From positions 1 through 64,000 of the forward strand of contig JAUSKD010000030.1 in the NCBI GenBank assembly GCA_030647195.1: a DNA stretch of 64,000 nucleotides. Direction: 5' to 3'. The notes below the pieces were generated by a model. The model made no database searches. It saw only the letters and a list, made by a program, of their open reading frames with translations, and was not told where the DNA came from. The stretch is from Candidatus Peribacter sp. (GTDB taxonomy: Bacteria > Patescibacteriota > Gracilibacteria > Peribacterales > Peribacteraceae). This document shows, in pieces, positions 49,569 through 59,470 of this stretch; positions within the stretch are counted from its first letter, which is position 1; the number at the start of each line of letters is the position of its first letter. Position numbers and translations under genes: made by a program.

Positions 49569-50618
49569 ATGACCATGTCGCGACGTGCTCTGATCACCGG
49601 CATCACCGGTCAGGACGGTTCCTACCTGGCCGAGTTTCTCCTGACGAAGGGATACGCAGTGCACGGGCTCGTACGACGCGCCTCCACGTTCAACCGCGGG
49701 CGCATCGAACACCTGTTCAAGGATGTGTCGAGGGATGCGCCGAATTTCCAGCTGCACTACGGCGATCTGGCCGATTCAAATTCGCTCATCCGCATCCTCA
49801 CGATTGCGAAGCCGGATGAGGTGTACAACCTCGCCGCGCAGAGCCATGTCGGCGTGAGCTTTGATACGCCGGAGTACACCGGAGACATCACGGGCATCGG
49901 GACGACGCGCCTTCTCGAGGCTCTTCGGACGATCGGTCTTCCCACCCGGTTCTATCAGGCCAGCTCGAGCGAGCTCTACGGCAAGGCTCTCACCACGCCG
50001 CAGAACGAAGACACGCCGTTCTACCCCCGCAGTCCCTATGGGTGTGCCAAGGCGTACGCCTATTACCTCACCCGGAACTATCGCGAGAGCTACGGGATGT
50101 TCGCGGTGAACGGCATTCTCTTCAATCACGAATCCCCCCGGCGCGGTGAGAACTTCGTCACGCGCAAGATCACTCTGAGTATTGCCAATATCCTCGCGGG
50201 TCGGCAGGAGTGCCTGTACCTCGGCAACCTGGAGGCCAAGCGTGACTGGGGGTATGCCAAGGAGTTCGTCGAAGGCATGTGGATGATGCTCCAGCAGCCC
50301 GTACCGGATGATTTCGTCCTCGCGACGGGCAGGGCGGCCACCGTCCGTGAATTTCTGGAGCTCGCGCTCACAGAGGCTCGCATTCCGTTCGAGCGCACCG
50401 GCATCGGCAAAGAGGAGGCCTACCGCGACACGCGGACGGGAAAGGTCATCGTAAAAATCGACCCGCACTACTATCGCCCGGCGGAGGTGGATTTTCTGGT
50501 AGGAGATGCCTCCAAGGCACGCAGTAAACTCGGCTGGCAGCCCAAGACTTCACTCCCCGAACTCGTGGCAATCATGATGGAGGCAGATCTCAAGCTCGCA
50601 GGGGTACAGAAAGCGTGA
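49569..50618 (+). CDS. gmd: GDP-mannose 4,6-dehydratase
   Basis: [45 protein letters not shown] ... [68 protein letters not shown]; start among 49563/49569/49575. Confidence 0.96.
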   Translation: MTMSRRALITGITGQDGSYLAEFLLTKGYAVHGLVRRASTFNRGRIEHLFKDVSRDAPNFQLHYGDLADSNSLIRILTIAKPDEVYNLAAQSHVGVSFDTPEYTGDITGIGTTRLLEALRTIGLPTRFYQASSSELYGKALTTPQNEDTPFYPRSPYGCAKAYAYYLTRNYRESYGMFAVNGILFNHESPRRGENFVTRKITLSIANILAGRQECLYLGNLEAKRDWGYAKEFVEGMWMMLQQPVPDDFVLATGRAATVREFLELALTEARIPFERTGIGKEEAYRDTRTGKVIVKIDPHYYRPAEVDFLVGDASKARSKLGWQPKTSLPELVAIMMEADLKLAGVQKA

Positions 50619-50665
50619 GGAATCCATGCCCGTTTTTGTGGCTCCGTACCGTTTTTCGTGGCAAA

Positions 50666-52033
50666 ATGCCCATCACGGTTATGGAAGAATCCTACGTCCA
50701 TCCCCGGTCACGGCAGTCCTTCTTCTCCGGTGCTTCCGTTCACAAGGAAAAGAAGCAGTGGGGCGAGGAGCACTGGATCGTGAACAAGGAGTACTGCGGC
50801 AAGAAGCTGCTCCTCAAAAAAGACCGTCGTTGCAGCCTGCACACGCACAAACAGAAGGACGAAGTCTTCTACATTCAGAAGGGGCGCGTGCTTCTGGAGC
50901 TTGGCAAGGAGAGCCGCACGCTTACACCCGGCGATTTCGTGCACATTCCGTCGAACACACCCCATCGTTTCACGGGACTACAGGACAGCGAAATATTCGA
51001 GTTTTCCACCACGCACAGTGAGGACGACAGTTTCCGCACGGAGTACTCTGGTCATGTGGAGCAGAAACGCTACGACCGGCAGGCCGCGCTGATCCGTTCA
51101 TTCAAGAAGTGTTCGGTGCTCGTCGTGGGGGATGTGATGCTCGATACGTACTTCTCGGGGTCCGTCGACCGCATCTCGCCCGAGGCGCCCATTCCCGTGG
51201 TGCACTTTCGGCAGAAGACGTCCTTCCCCGGTGGCGCGGCGAACGCGGCACGCAACATCGCGGCACTCGGCGCGCGCGCAACTCTGCTGGGACTGAGGGG
51301 TGATGATGATGCGGGTCGGGAGCTCGATGCCCTGATTAAGAAAGAGAAGGTTCGCTCCCTCCTGCTCGTGGATCCCAAGCGCTCGACCACGCAGAAGCAG
51401 CGCATCGTCGCGGGGTCAAAGCACCAGATCGTTCGTCTGGATATCGAGGAGCAGTCCTCTCCGTCACCGGCCCAGGTGCGCTCCCTCCTCAAGCGCGTGG
51501 AACGGGAACTCTCCAAACATGATGTGCTCCTGCTCTCGGACTATGCGAAGGGGATTTTCACCCCTGCGGTGCTGCGCGCCTGCATCGCGCTCGCGCGCCG
51601 GAAGAAGAAGCCCGTTGTGCTCGACCCCAAGCCCCTCGATGCCTCCTACCTTGCCTCTGCGCGCGGCGTAACCCTGATGACGCCCAACCGCCGCGAAGCT
51701 CTGCTCCTCTCGGGCCGGGCGAATATCTCCCCCGAGGAGACGGGAAAGATCCTGGCAACCGCACTCAAGACCGATATCCTTCTCACGCTGGGGGCGGATG
51801 GCATGCTGCTTTCGCACCCCCGCAAGGCTCACGAGCGCTTTCCCACGTTCGTGCGCGAGGTGGCCGATGTCTCGGGTGCCGGCGATACGGTGGTTGCCGT
51901 CCTTGCAATTGTTCTGGGACTCAAAGGAAAGCTTCTGGATGCCGTCGATCTCTCGAACCGCGCTGCGGGCATCGTCGTCGGCAAGGCGGGTACGGCCACG
52001 GTCTCTCCCGCAGAGCTCCTCGACGTGCTATGA
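50666..52033 (+). CDS. Fusion: N-terminal cupin domain + C-terminal HldE1/RfaE1-like heptose-7-phosphate kinase (PfkB fold)
   Basis: Cupin LLLKKDRRCSLHTHKQKDEVFYIQKGRVLLELGKESRTLTPGDFVHIPSNTPHRF then VLVVGDVMLDTYFSGSVDRISPEAPIPVVHFRQKTSFPGGAANAARNIAALGA ... DVSGAGDTVVAVLAI. Confidence 0.9.
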   Translation: MPITVMEESYVHPRSRQSFFSGASVHKEKKQWGEEHWIVNKEYCGKKLLLKKDRRCSLHTHKQKDEVFYIQKGRVLLELGKESRTLTPGDFVHIPSNTPHRFTGLQDSEIFEFSTTHSEDDSFRTEYSGHVEQKRYDRQAALIRSFKKCSVLVVGDVMLDTYFSGSVDRISPEAPIPVVHFRQKTSFPGGAANAARNIAALGARATLLGLRGDDDAGRELDALIKKEKVRSLLLVDPKRSTTQKQRIVAGSKHQIVRLDIEEQSSPSPAQVRSLLKRVERELSKHDVLLLSDYAKGIFTPAVLRACIALARRKKKPVVLDPKPLDASYLASARGVTLMTPNRREALLLSGRANISPEETGKILATALKTDILLTLGADGMLLSHPRKAHERFPTFVREVADVSGAGDTVVAVLAIVLGLKGKLLDAVDLSNRAAGIVVGKAGTATVSPAELLDVL

Positions 52034-53016
52034 AGAACCTGCTTCTCGATTTCGATGGGACGTTGATCGCGGACAACGGGGGGTTGGCGTACGACCCGGC
52101 AACGGTGATATTGCTTCCCGGCGTCGTGGAGGGACTGAAGCGTTTCCGTGATATCGGCGTGCGCTTCTTCATTGTCACGAATCAGTCCAAGATCAGCCGG
52201 GGAATCTGTACGGAAGCAGATGTGGTCGCCTGCATTGATCGCGTGACTCATTTGCTCAAAGAGGAGGGTATTACCATCGAGGGAGCGCAGTGGTGTCCGC
52301 ACCGTTCGGAAGATGCGTGTGACTGTCGCAAGCCCAAAACCGGGATGTGGAAGGCGCTCCAGCGGCGCTTTTCTGATCTCAGGGCGTCTGAAACCGTCAT
52401 CGTGGGCGACTCGGACAGGGATATTGAGCTCGGCCAGGCGATCGGCTGCACGACCGCGCGCATCCTCTCGTCACTGTACCCGCGGACCGTGGCGGCCGAG
52501 TACCTCGTACGGTCAATGAATGAGCTGGCCGACATCCTCCTCGCCCCGGCAGACCGGCTGTACCAGTTTCACGAAGTGGTGGAATTTGCAGAGGGCATTC
52601 ATGCGCAGGGGCATTCCATCGTCACGACCAACGGCGCATTCGATCTCTTTCATGCGGGGCACCGGTATGTGATCGACGAGGCGCACAAGCACGGGGATTT
52701 TCTCGTCGTCGGGATCAACAGCGATGCCTCGGTGCGCAGGGCGAAAGGCGAAGGGCGCCCGATACAGAATGAGGAAACCCGTGCGCGCATGGTTGCCCGG
52801 TTTGCGGATGCCGTTTTCATCTTTGATGACGATGATCCGCGGCTGTGGCTGCCCAAGATCAAGCCGCAGGCGCACGTGAATGCGGCAACCTATGGCGAGC
52901 AGTGCGTCGAACGACCGGTCTTGGACCAGATCGGGGCGAAACTCGTCCTCGTTCCCGTGAAAAAGGAGCTGGGTTCCACGACGCAATTCCTCTCTGACTC
53001 ACTTTCCTCCCGCTGA
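52030..53016 (+). CDS. Fusion: GmhB-like HAD phosphatase + HldE2/RfaE2-like nucleotidyltransferase
   Basis: LLLDFDGTLIADNGGLAYDP ... CPHRSEDACDCRKPKTGMW ... VGDSDRDIELGQAIGC, then VTTNGAFDLFHAGHRYVIDEAHKHGDFLVVGINSDASVRRAKGEGRPI. Confidence 0.92.
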   Translation: MKNLLLDFDGTLIADNGGLAYDPATVILLPGVVEGLKRFRDIGVRFFIVTNQSKISRGICTEADVVACIDRVTHLLKEEGITIEGAQWCPHRSEDACDCRKPKTGMWKALQRRFSDLRASETVIVGDSDRDIELGQAIGCTTARILSSLYPRTVAAEYLVRSMNELADILLAPADRLYQFHEVVEFAEGIHAQGHSIVTTNGAFDLFHAGHRYVIDEAHKHGDFLVVGINSDASVRRAKGEGRPIQNEETRARMVARFADAVFIFDDDDPRLWLPKIKPQAHVNAATYGEQCVERPVLDQIGAKLVLVPVKKELGSTTQFLSDSLSSR

Positions 53017-54158
53017 TGCTCCGTGCGCTCCTCCTTGGCACGCTCACCACGCTCGCACTCCCGTGGCTGCTGCTTGCGGCGTGGCTGCGTTCGCGTTCTT
53101 CAGCACTGCAGCGCAAGGTCCTCGTCGTCCAGGCGGCGAAAATCGGCGATGTCGTCTGCATGACGCCGCTCTTTCGGTCTCTTCACGATCACGGGGACCA
53201 CGTGACGGTGCTGTGTCTGAGGCGCACGGGTGAAGTGCTCACTCATCATCCTTGCGTGGATGCGATGATCCACATCGATGATCCGATGTTCCGGGGGCTT
53301 TCTGGAGCATTTCGTCTCTGGCGGGAGTTCTTTTGTGGGCGGTTCGATGTGAGCATGGTTCTGTTTCCCGCATCTTCACTCAGCATGATGGGGCTGTGGT
53401 CGGCGTCGCCGGTGCGGATCTACACACGGGGAAGGATGATGAGCCTGATGGAGCGGTGGTTCCGTCTTTTCTACACACATCGGATCCACTACCGCAGGCA
53501 CACGCGGACATTCGATCATTACATGTTCCTTGCAGGGCTCATCGGGGTGAAGCCGGTTGCTTACCGGCACGAGATTTTTCTGACCGATGCCGAAGAGCAG
53601 TTCGCATTTTCCTGGATTCAGGATCACGGCGTGCGCGCAGATCAGCGTTTTGCGGCGATTTCGCTCCGTGCCGGCAATGCGCTCAAAGAATGGCCAATCG
53701 AACGGTTCGTGGCTGTGGCGCGGCATATCATTGATCGGCATTCCCTGCATGTGGTTTTCCTCGATTTGGATCAACGGGTCACAGACCATGCGCTCGCGCT
53801 CCTCGCCGATCCTTCACATGCATCCGGGGGTTGCCGTCTTTCCCTCCGCCACCTTGCCGCGATCATCAAGCGGGCATCCCTCTTCGTTTCGGTGGATACC
53901 GGGCCGCTCTACATGGCCCATGCGTTCGGTGTGCCGCTCGTGGATATCATCGGGCCGGTGGATCCCGAGGAACAGCCGCCTCCTGCCGGCGAGCGCGTGG
54001 AGCTCGTTCTGCCGCCGCCCCCATGCGAGCCGAGTTCCTTCGTAGCCGATACGCTGCGTGCACCGACGGCGGCTCAGCAGGCTGCGCTGGAGGGCACGAC
54101 GGTCGGCATGGTCACAGATGCGATCGATGCAGTACTTCATTCTTCCGCCGCGTCATGA
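53016..54158 (+). CDS. Family 9 glycosyltransferase (heptosyltransferase-like)
   Basis: KVLVVQAAKIGDVVCMTPLFRSLHDHGDHVTVLC ... SLRAGNALKEWPIERFVAVARHI ... FVSVDTGPLYMAHAFGVPLVDIIGPVDPEEQPP. Confidence 0.88.
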   Translation: MLRALLLGTLTTLALPWLLLAAWLRSRSSALQRKVLVVQAAKIGDVVCMTPLFRSLHDHGDHVTVLCLRRTGEVLTHHPCVDAMIHIDDPMFRGLSGAFRLWREFFCGRFDVSMVLFPASSLSMMGLWSASPVRIYTRGRMMSLMERWFRLFYTHRIHYRRHTRTFDHYMFLAGLIGVKPVAYRHEIFLTDAEEQFAFSWIQDHGVRADQRFAAISLRAGNALKEWPIERFVAVARHIIDRHSLHVVFLDLDQRVTDHALALLADPSHASGGCRLSLRHLAAIIKRASLFVSVDTGPLYMAHAFGVPLVDIIGPVDPEEQPPPAGERVELVLPPPPCEPSSFVADTLRAPTAAQQAALEGTTVGMVTDAIDAVLHSSAAS

Positions 54159-55069
54159 ATTCCACGCTTCCTCCGTGGTCCACTGCATGCCCGCTCTGCT
54201 CCCATGCGCCCCGTGAACGCATGCTGCGCGATCTTGCCGCTTTCGAGTGTCCGTCCTGCGGGTTTTTGTGGCTCCGCGACCGGTCCACTGCTCCTGAATA
54301 CGAAGAATCGGTCGTCGATTTGTCTGCGGAAAAGATTCGTACACGCAAGCGCAATTGCTACAACCGGGTCGCGATGATTGCGAAGCATATTTCTCTCGAT
54401 CGTGTGTGTGACATCGGTTGCGGCGAGGGATTATTCCTTGCCGCAGTCCGCGATCAGCATTATAGCGATCCGATGGGGCTTGAACCGAGCAGTGCCTGCG
54501 TGTCGTATGGCCGGAGCATCGGGCTTTCGATCGAGCAGGGAATGGTGGAGGATTATCCAGCACTTTTTTCCGGCCGCCCGAGGGATGTGGTCACGCTCTT
54601 TCATGTGATTGAACATCTGGTCGATCCCTTTGAGACGATGCGCATGTTTCGCAGTGTGCTTCATCCGGGTTCGTTCCTCGTCATCGAGACACCGAATATC
54701 GAAAGCTACTCTGCGCGAAAATGGGGGGACCGTTGGCGGATGATTTATCGTCAGCATCTGTCCTATTTCAATCCATCGACGCTGCGATCGTGTCTTGAAC
54801 AGGCCGGTTTCGACATCCTTGCGGAGGGGACACAGGATTTTGATCAGAATTTTCTTTCGTGGGGCGAGCTCAAGCTGCGACTTGGGCTCAAAAAAGTGCC
54901 TCCTCCCTCCCGGGAGCCTTCATCCCAGGCATCTACTCCTTCTTCGCAGAAGGCGACAGGCGTCTCGCGCGGAAACATACTCAAAGACGGCGTACGCTAC
55001 TTCTTGAGCAGGCTGGTGGGACTGCTTGGGCGGCGCGACTACATCTGGGTGATTGCCCGGGTTCCGTAA
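54155..55069 (+). CDS. Class I SAM methyltransferase with N-terminal zinc-ribbon-like motif
   Basis: CPLCSHAPRERMLRDLAAFECPSCGFLWLRDR; RVCDIGCGEGLFLAAVRDQHYSDPMGLEPS; SFLVIETPNIESYSARKWGDRWRMIYRQHLSYFNPSTL. Confidence 0.88.
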   Translation: MNSTLPPWSTACPLCSHAPRERMLRDLAAFECPSCGFLWLRDRSTAPEYEESVVDLSAEKIRTRKRNCYNRVAMIAKHISLDRVCDIGCGEGLFLAAVRDQHYSDPMGLEPSSACVSYGRSIGLSIEQGMVEDYPALFSGRPRDVVTLFHVIEHLVDPFETMRMFRSVLHPGSFLVIETPNIESYSARKWGDRWRMIYRQHLSYFNPSTLRSCLEQAGFDILAEGTQDFDQNFLSWGELKLRLGLKKVPPPSREPSSQASTPSSQKATGVSRGNILKDGVRYFLSRLVGLLGRRDYIWVIARVP

Positions 55070-55119
55070 TTTCCCCCCTCTGCGTTGGGTTCTCCTCTAT
55101 TGCTTGCTATGCTGGGCTG

Positions 55120-55788
55120 GTGGGCATGTTGGATGCCATCGGCCTGACACGAAAGATCACGCGTCCGAGGATTCGGGCTTTTTTGCAGCGCCATGCCAGC
55201 GGCGGGCGCGTGCTCGATGTGGGATGCGGAGCAGCGGGTTACCGCGATCTCTTCCCTCAGCTCACCACACTCGACCTCACACCGCGGGAGGGAACCAAAG
55301 TGGATATCGTCGCCGATGCGCACGATCTCTCGCAAATTCCGGAGGCATCCTTCGATGTGGTGCTCTGTACGGAAGTTCTCGAGCATCTTCATACGCCGGC
55401 AAAGGCCATTGCCGAATTCCGGCGGGTCCTGAAGTCCGGCGGACAGTTGCTCCTCTCCACGCGGTTCATCTTTCCGCTCCATGACGTGCCCGGGGATTAT
55501 TACCGTTATACCAAGTATGGTCTGCGGCACCTGCTGAAGGATTTTGAAATCATTGAGCTTATCGAGGAGGCTTCGACGGTGGAAACGCTCGCCGTGTTGG
55601 AGCAGCGCATCGGGTTCCAGTGCGAGACATTGGGGTTTCGCCCATTCAAGCTCTTCTGGTTCCTGCTGGCGGCGATTACACGATGGTGTGGATGGCTGCT
55701 CAGTCGCGAATATGGAGATATTCGGCAAAAGGTTCCGGAAAAGAACATCCTCACGTCAGGGTACTACGTCGCTGCAAAAAAAATCTGA
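55120..55788 (+). CDS. Class I SAM methyltransferase (GTG start)
   Basis: GRVLDVGCGAAGYRDLFPQLTTLDLTPREGTKVDIVADAHDL ... FDVVLCTEVLEHLHTPAKAI; TGcTATGCT-N6-GTG. Confidence 0.88.
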   Translation: MGMLDAIGLTRKITRPRIRAFLQRHASGGRVLDVGCGAAGYRDLFPQLTTLDLTPREGTKVDIVADAHDLSQIPEASFDVVLCTEVLEHLHTPAKAIAEFRRVLKSGGQLLLSTRFIFPLHDVPGDYYRYTKYGLRHLLKDFEIIELIEEASTVETLAVLEQRIGFQCETLGFRPFKLFWFLLAAITRWCGWLLSREYGDIRQKVPEKNILTSGYYVAAKKI

Positions 55789-55811
55789 CCTCCTATTCTC
55801 TCTGTTTTCCT

Positions 55812-55844
55812 GTCCTTTCTTTGTCATGGCGACAAAGAAAGGAC
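55812..55844. repeat. Perfect 14-bp inverted repeat at the edge of a non-coding repeat-like block (about 55800-56015)
   Basis: GTCCTTTCTTTGTC-ATGGC-GACAAAGAAAGGAC. Confidence 0.65.
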
Positions 55845-56017
55845 CAAAGAAAGCGCTCCCGCGCCAACTCCCCTCCGCCCGGCCCTGTGCCTCCTCGCTG
55901 GCTCTTCCAAGGCTTCAGAGCCGACTCGTCGGCACGCAAAAGCGTGGCAGGGCCTTCCCCTTCACCCCCAGTGGCGCGGTGCCCCCCGGTTACTGTTTTG
56001 TTTCTGTATTTTTTTGA

Positions 56018-57277
56018 TTACAGAGCTTTATATCTCATTCCATTCCCTTCAATCTCTTTCCTCGGCAGCAGTGTTTTGAGATCGTAGACGAGGCCTCCTG
56101 CCTTCAGTGCCTGGGTGAGGTCATCGGCCATGTACTCCCGGTGCGGCACCAGCAGCACCACGGCATCATAGGGGCCGGACTTTAGTGACCCCGGCTTCCA
56201 TCCTTTCCTGATCATGATTTCTTCGGGCATGTAGGGATCGTGGACTTCCACAACGCAGCCAAGTTTGGTGAGGTGCTTCACCACGTCACCGGATTTGCTG
56301 TTGCGGGTATCGGGAATGTTTTCTTTGAAGGTCAGGCCCAGCACGAGCACGCGCGGGTTCTTTGTTCCCTTCAATTCCTCGCCCACCTGCTCAGCCACAT
56401 GGCGGCTCATGGAGTCATTCAGGGCGCGTCCCGCGGTGATGACCTGCGTTTCCATCCCCAACTGGCGCGCTTTCTCGACCAGGTAGTACGGGTCCACGCC
56501 GATGCAGTGCCCGCCCACAAGACCCGGAACAAATTTGAGGAAATTCCACTTCGTTGCGGCCGCATCGATCACGTCTTTCGTCTCGATGCCGACCTTGTGG
56601 CAGAGGAGGGCGATTTCGTTGATGAAGGCGATGTTGAGGTCCCGCTGCGCGTTCTCGATGGCCTTGGCCATTTCGGCCACCTTGATATTCGCGGCGCGGT
56701 GGATGCCCGCCTCGATCACCGATCCATACAGGTCAGCCAGCGCATCCAGTGTTTCCGCGTCCTGCCCCGAGACAATCTTCTTGATCTTCTCGATCGTGTG
56801 CTCCTTGTCCCCGGGGTTCACGCGCTCGGGCGAGTAGCCCAGTTTGAAATCCGTGCCACACTTCATGCCCGATTCCTTCTCCAGGATGGGGCCGCAAATT
56901 TCTTCCGTGGTGCCCGGCCACACCGTGGATTCATACACGATGATGGCCCCTTTCTTCATGTGCTTGCCGACCGTAGAGCTGGCGCTTTCCACGGGCGTGA
57001 GATCGGGATTGTTCTTCTCATCCACGGGTGTGGGGATGGCAAGGATCACGATATCCGCCTCATGGATGACCGCGGGGTCGGCGCTGTAGAGAATCGTCAC
57101 TGCCTTCAACTGCTGCTGCGAAAGCTCCCGCGTGCGGTCATGCCCGGTGTTGAGCTCCGCGATGCGCTCCGCATTGAGATCATATCCCCGCACGTCGTAG
57201 CCTTTCCTCGCAAAGATGTACGCAAGCGGCAGGCCCACATACCCGAGTCCCACGATGCAAATCACCGGTTTTTTCAT
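56018..57277 (-). CDS. Nucleotide-sugar dehydrogenase (UDP-ManNAc/GlcNAc/Glc dehydrogenase family)
   Basis: MKKPVICIVGLGYVGLPLAYIFARKGYDVRGYDLN ... KLGYSPERVNPGDKEHTIEKIKKIVSG ... KFVPGLVGGHCIGVDPYYL. Confidence 0.95.
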   Translation of the reverse strand: MKKPVICIVGLGYVGLPLAYIFARKGYDVRGYDLNAERIAELNTGHDRTRELSQQQLKAVTILYSADPAVIHEADIVILAIPTPVDEKNNPDLTPVESASSTVGKHMKKGAIIVYESTVWPGTTEEICGPILEKESGMKCGTDFKLGYSPERVNPGDKEHTIEKIKKIVSGQDAETLDALADLYGSVIEAGIHRAANIKVAEMAKAIENAQRDLNIAFINEIALLCHKVGIETKDVIDAAATKWNFLKFVPGLVGGHCIGVDPYYLVEKARQLGMETQVITAGRALNDSMSRHVAEQVGEELKGTKNPRVLVLGLTFKENIPDTRNSKSGDVVKHLTKLGCVVEVHDPYMPEEIMIRKGWKPGSLKSGPYDAVVLLVPHREYMADDLTQALKAGGLVYDLKTLLPRKEIEGNGMRYKAL

Positions 57278-57374
57278 CACAGGGAAGTGTAGACGAACGA
57301 TTGGCGATTGGCGATTTATTGATTGGCGATTTTCACCGTGGTCTTGGGGTATTTCCAATGGTACCGTAGGCGGG

Positions 57375-57800
57375 ATGCAACGGTTTCGTCACTGGATTTT
57401 CGGCCCTGCGCGCTCCACCCGGGTGCAATTCTTCCGGTATTTCTGGGTGGGCGGGATTTCGACGGTGGTCGATTTCGCCGTGTTCATTTTCTTCGTGCGC
57501 GTGCTCGGCATCCATTACCTCCTTGCCCAGTTTTTCGCCTACTGCGCCGGCTTCGTCACGAATTATATTCTTTCGGTTCTTTGGGTTTTTCAGAAAACGA
57601 ACCAGATCGTGCGCGAGATCACTGTGGTCTTCATCATTACCATGTTCGGGCTCCTCTGGACCGAGCTTCTGCTCTACCTCTTCGTCGATACCTTCTTCTT
57701 TGGGGAGGTGAAGGCAAAGGTGATTGCCACCATTATCGTGCTCTTCTGGAATTTCGGTGCGAGGCGATTCATTGTCTACAGGAATCCGTCCAGGGCCTAG
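57375..57800 (+). CDS. GtrA-like membrane protein
   Basis: QFFRYFWVGGISTVVDFAVFIFFVRVLGIHYLLAQFFAYCAGFVTNYILSVLWVF ... FWNFGARRFIVYR. Confidence 0.88.
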   Translation: MQRFRHWIFGPARSTRVQFFRYFWVGGISTVVDFAVFIFFVRVLGIHYLLAQFFAYCAGFVTNYILSVLWVFQKTNQIVREITVVFIITMFGLLWTELLLYLFVDTFFFGEVKAKVIATIIVLFWNFGARRFIVYRNPSRA

Positions 57801-57832
57801 GCTCTGCGGATGAATATGAGTAGAGTACGGGC

Positions 57833-59470
57833 GTGTCAAAAGTTGCCATTATCGCAGGTGCCGGGCCGGCGGGTCTGACAGCGGCATACGAGCTCCTGAA
57901 GCGCACGGATATCCGTCCCATTGTGTGCGAGCTCAGCGACGTCATCGGTGGCATTGCCCAGACGTACAACTACAAAGGCAATCGCATTGACCTCGGAGGC
58001 CACCGCTTCTTTTCGAAGAGCAAGCGCATCATGCAGTGGTGGTTCAATATTCTTCCGCTGCAGGGCAAACCTTCGGCGGATACGGCCGAAAAGAAGCACG
58101 AGATCGATTACGCGGCGGAGGCGATCGTCAATTTTCTCTGTCCTGCGTGCACAAATGACGGCGCGACAAACACTCAGCGAACATTTCCTGCCCCCGATCC
58201 CGAAAAAGACGACCAGGTCATGCTCCAGCGGCCGCGCCTCAGCCGCATCTACCACCGCAGGCATTTTTTTCCGTATCCCATCTCGATCACACTCGGGGTC
58301 GCCATGCGATTGGGGGTGCTCAATACGTTCCTGATCGGTCTGAGCTACATCAAGGCGCGGATGTTCCGGCTGAAGGACGAAACCTACCTCGATGCATTTT
58401 TCATCAATCGTTTCGGGCGACGCCTCTACGAGACATTCTTCCGGGATTACACCGAGAAAGTCTGGGGGATTCCCTGCAGCCAGATACGGGCGGACTGGGG
58501 GGCCCAGCGCGTGCAGGGGTTGTCGCTTCGGCGCGCCGTGGTCCATGCCGTAAAAGACCTTTTGAGCTCCGATTTCAAAAAGGCCCAGCAGGAGCGCGAA
58601 ACCACGCTCATCACGCGCTTCTATTACCCCAAGTACGGACCCGGGCAGATGTGGGAAACCGTTGCAGCGCAGGTGCGTTCCTGTGGTGGCGAGGTGCGCA
58701 TGCATACGCGTGTTTCGGGAGTGCACCTGACGGACGGCCGCGTCACCTCCGTCACACTCGAAAACACCCAGACGGGAGCAGAGGAAACGTTGCCTTGCGA
58801 CTTCTTCTTCTCCTCCATGCCGATCAAGCATCTTGCGGGCATGATGACGCCCCATCCTCCCGCGCGGGTTACCGAGGTGGCTGAGGGCTTGCCGTACCGC
58901 GATTTCATCACCATCGGGCTCCTTTTGAAGAAACTTCATGTGCAGGACGGCAGGCACGTCGATGCGTCCGTACCGGATAACTGGATCTACATTCAGGAGG
59001 GCGGGGTCAAGGTGGGGCGTGTGCAGATCTTCAACAACTGGAGTCCGTATCTGGTGAACGACCGCAAGAATACCGTGTGGATCGGGCTCGAGTACTTCGT
59101 AAACGAGGGCGGTGATTTGTGGATCAAGCCCGATCAGGAACTGATTCAATTCGGAATCACGGAGATGGAGAAGATCCACTTCCTCAAGAGCGAAGATGTG
59201 CTCGATGCCTGCGTGCTTCGGATCCCCAAGGCGTATCCGGCGTACTTCGGCAGCTACGACCAGCTCCACGTGGTGCGCGAATTCGTCCAGAACATTCCCA
59301 ATCTCTACCTGATTGGCAGAAATGGCATGCACCGTTACAACAATCAGGATCACAGCATGCTTACGTCGATGACGGCGGTGGATAACATCGTCGCGGGCCG
59401 CACGGATTCCTCAAATGTGTGGGAGGTGAATCTGGAAATGGTCTACCACGAGGAGCACAAGAAATCTTAG
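57833..59470 (+). CDS. FAD/NAD(P)-dependent oxidoreductase, UDP-galactopyranose-mutase/protoporphyrinogen-oxidase-like (GTG start)
   Basis: [70 protein letters not shown]6-GTG. Confidence 0.85.
   Translation: MSKVAIIAGAGPAGLTAAYELLKRTDIRPIVCELSDVIGGIAQTYNYKGNRIDLGGHRFFSKSKRIMQWWFNILPLQGKPSADTAEKKHEIDYAAEAIVNFLCPACTNDGATNTQRTFPAPDPEKDDQVMLQRPRLSRIYHRRHFFPYPISITLGVAMRLGVLNTFLIGLSYIKARMFRLKDETYLDAFFINRFGRRLYETFFRDYTEKVWGIPCSQIRADWGAQRVQGLSLRRAVVHAVKDLLSSDFKKAQQERETTLITRFYYPKYGPGQMWETVAAQVRSCGGEVRMHTRVSGVHLTDGRVTSVTLENTQTGAEETLPCDFFFSSMPIKHLAGMMTPHPPARVTEVAEGLPYRDFITIGLLLKKLHVQDGRHVDASVPDNWIYIQEGGVKVGRVQIFNNWSPYLVNDRKNTVWIGLEYFVNEGGDLWIKPDQELIQFGITEMEKIHFLKSEDVLDACVLRIPKAYPAYFGSYDQLHVVREFVQNIPNLYLIGRNGMHRYNNQDHSMLTSMTAVDNIVAGRTDSSNVWEVNLEMVYHEEHKKS

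Noticed and set aside
56240-57292. 350-aa plus-strand ORF opposite the nucleotide-sugar dehydrogenase
   Set aside because: Shadow ORF of a clearly recognised dehydrogenase.
57836-59353. 505-aa minus-strand ORF opposite the FAD oxidoreductase
   Set aside because: Antisense of a confidently assigned flavoprotein with Rossmann motif and promoter.
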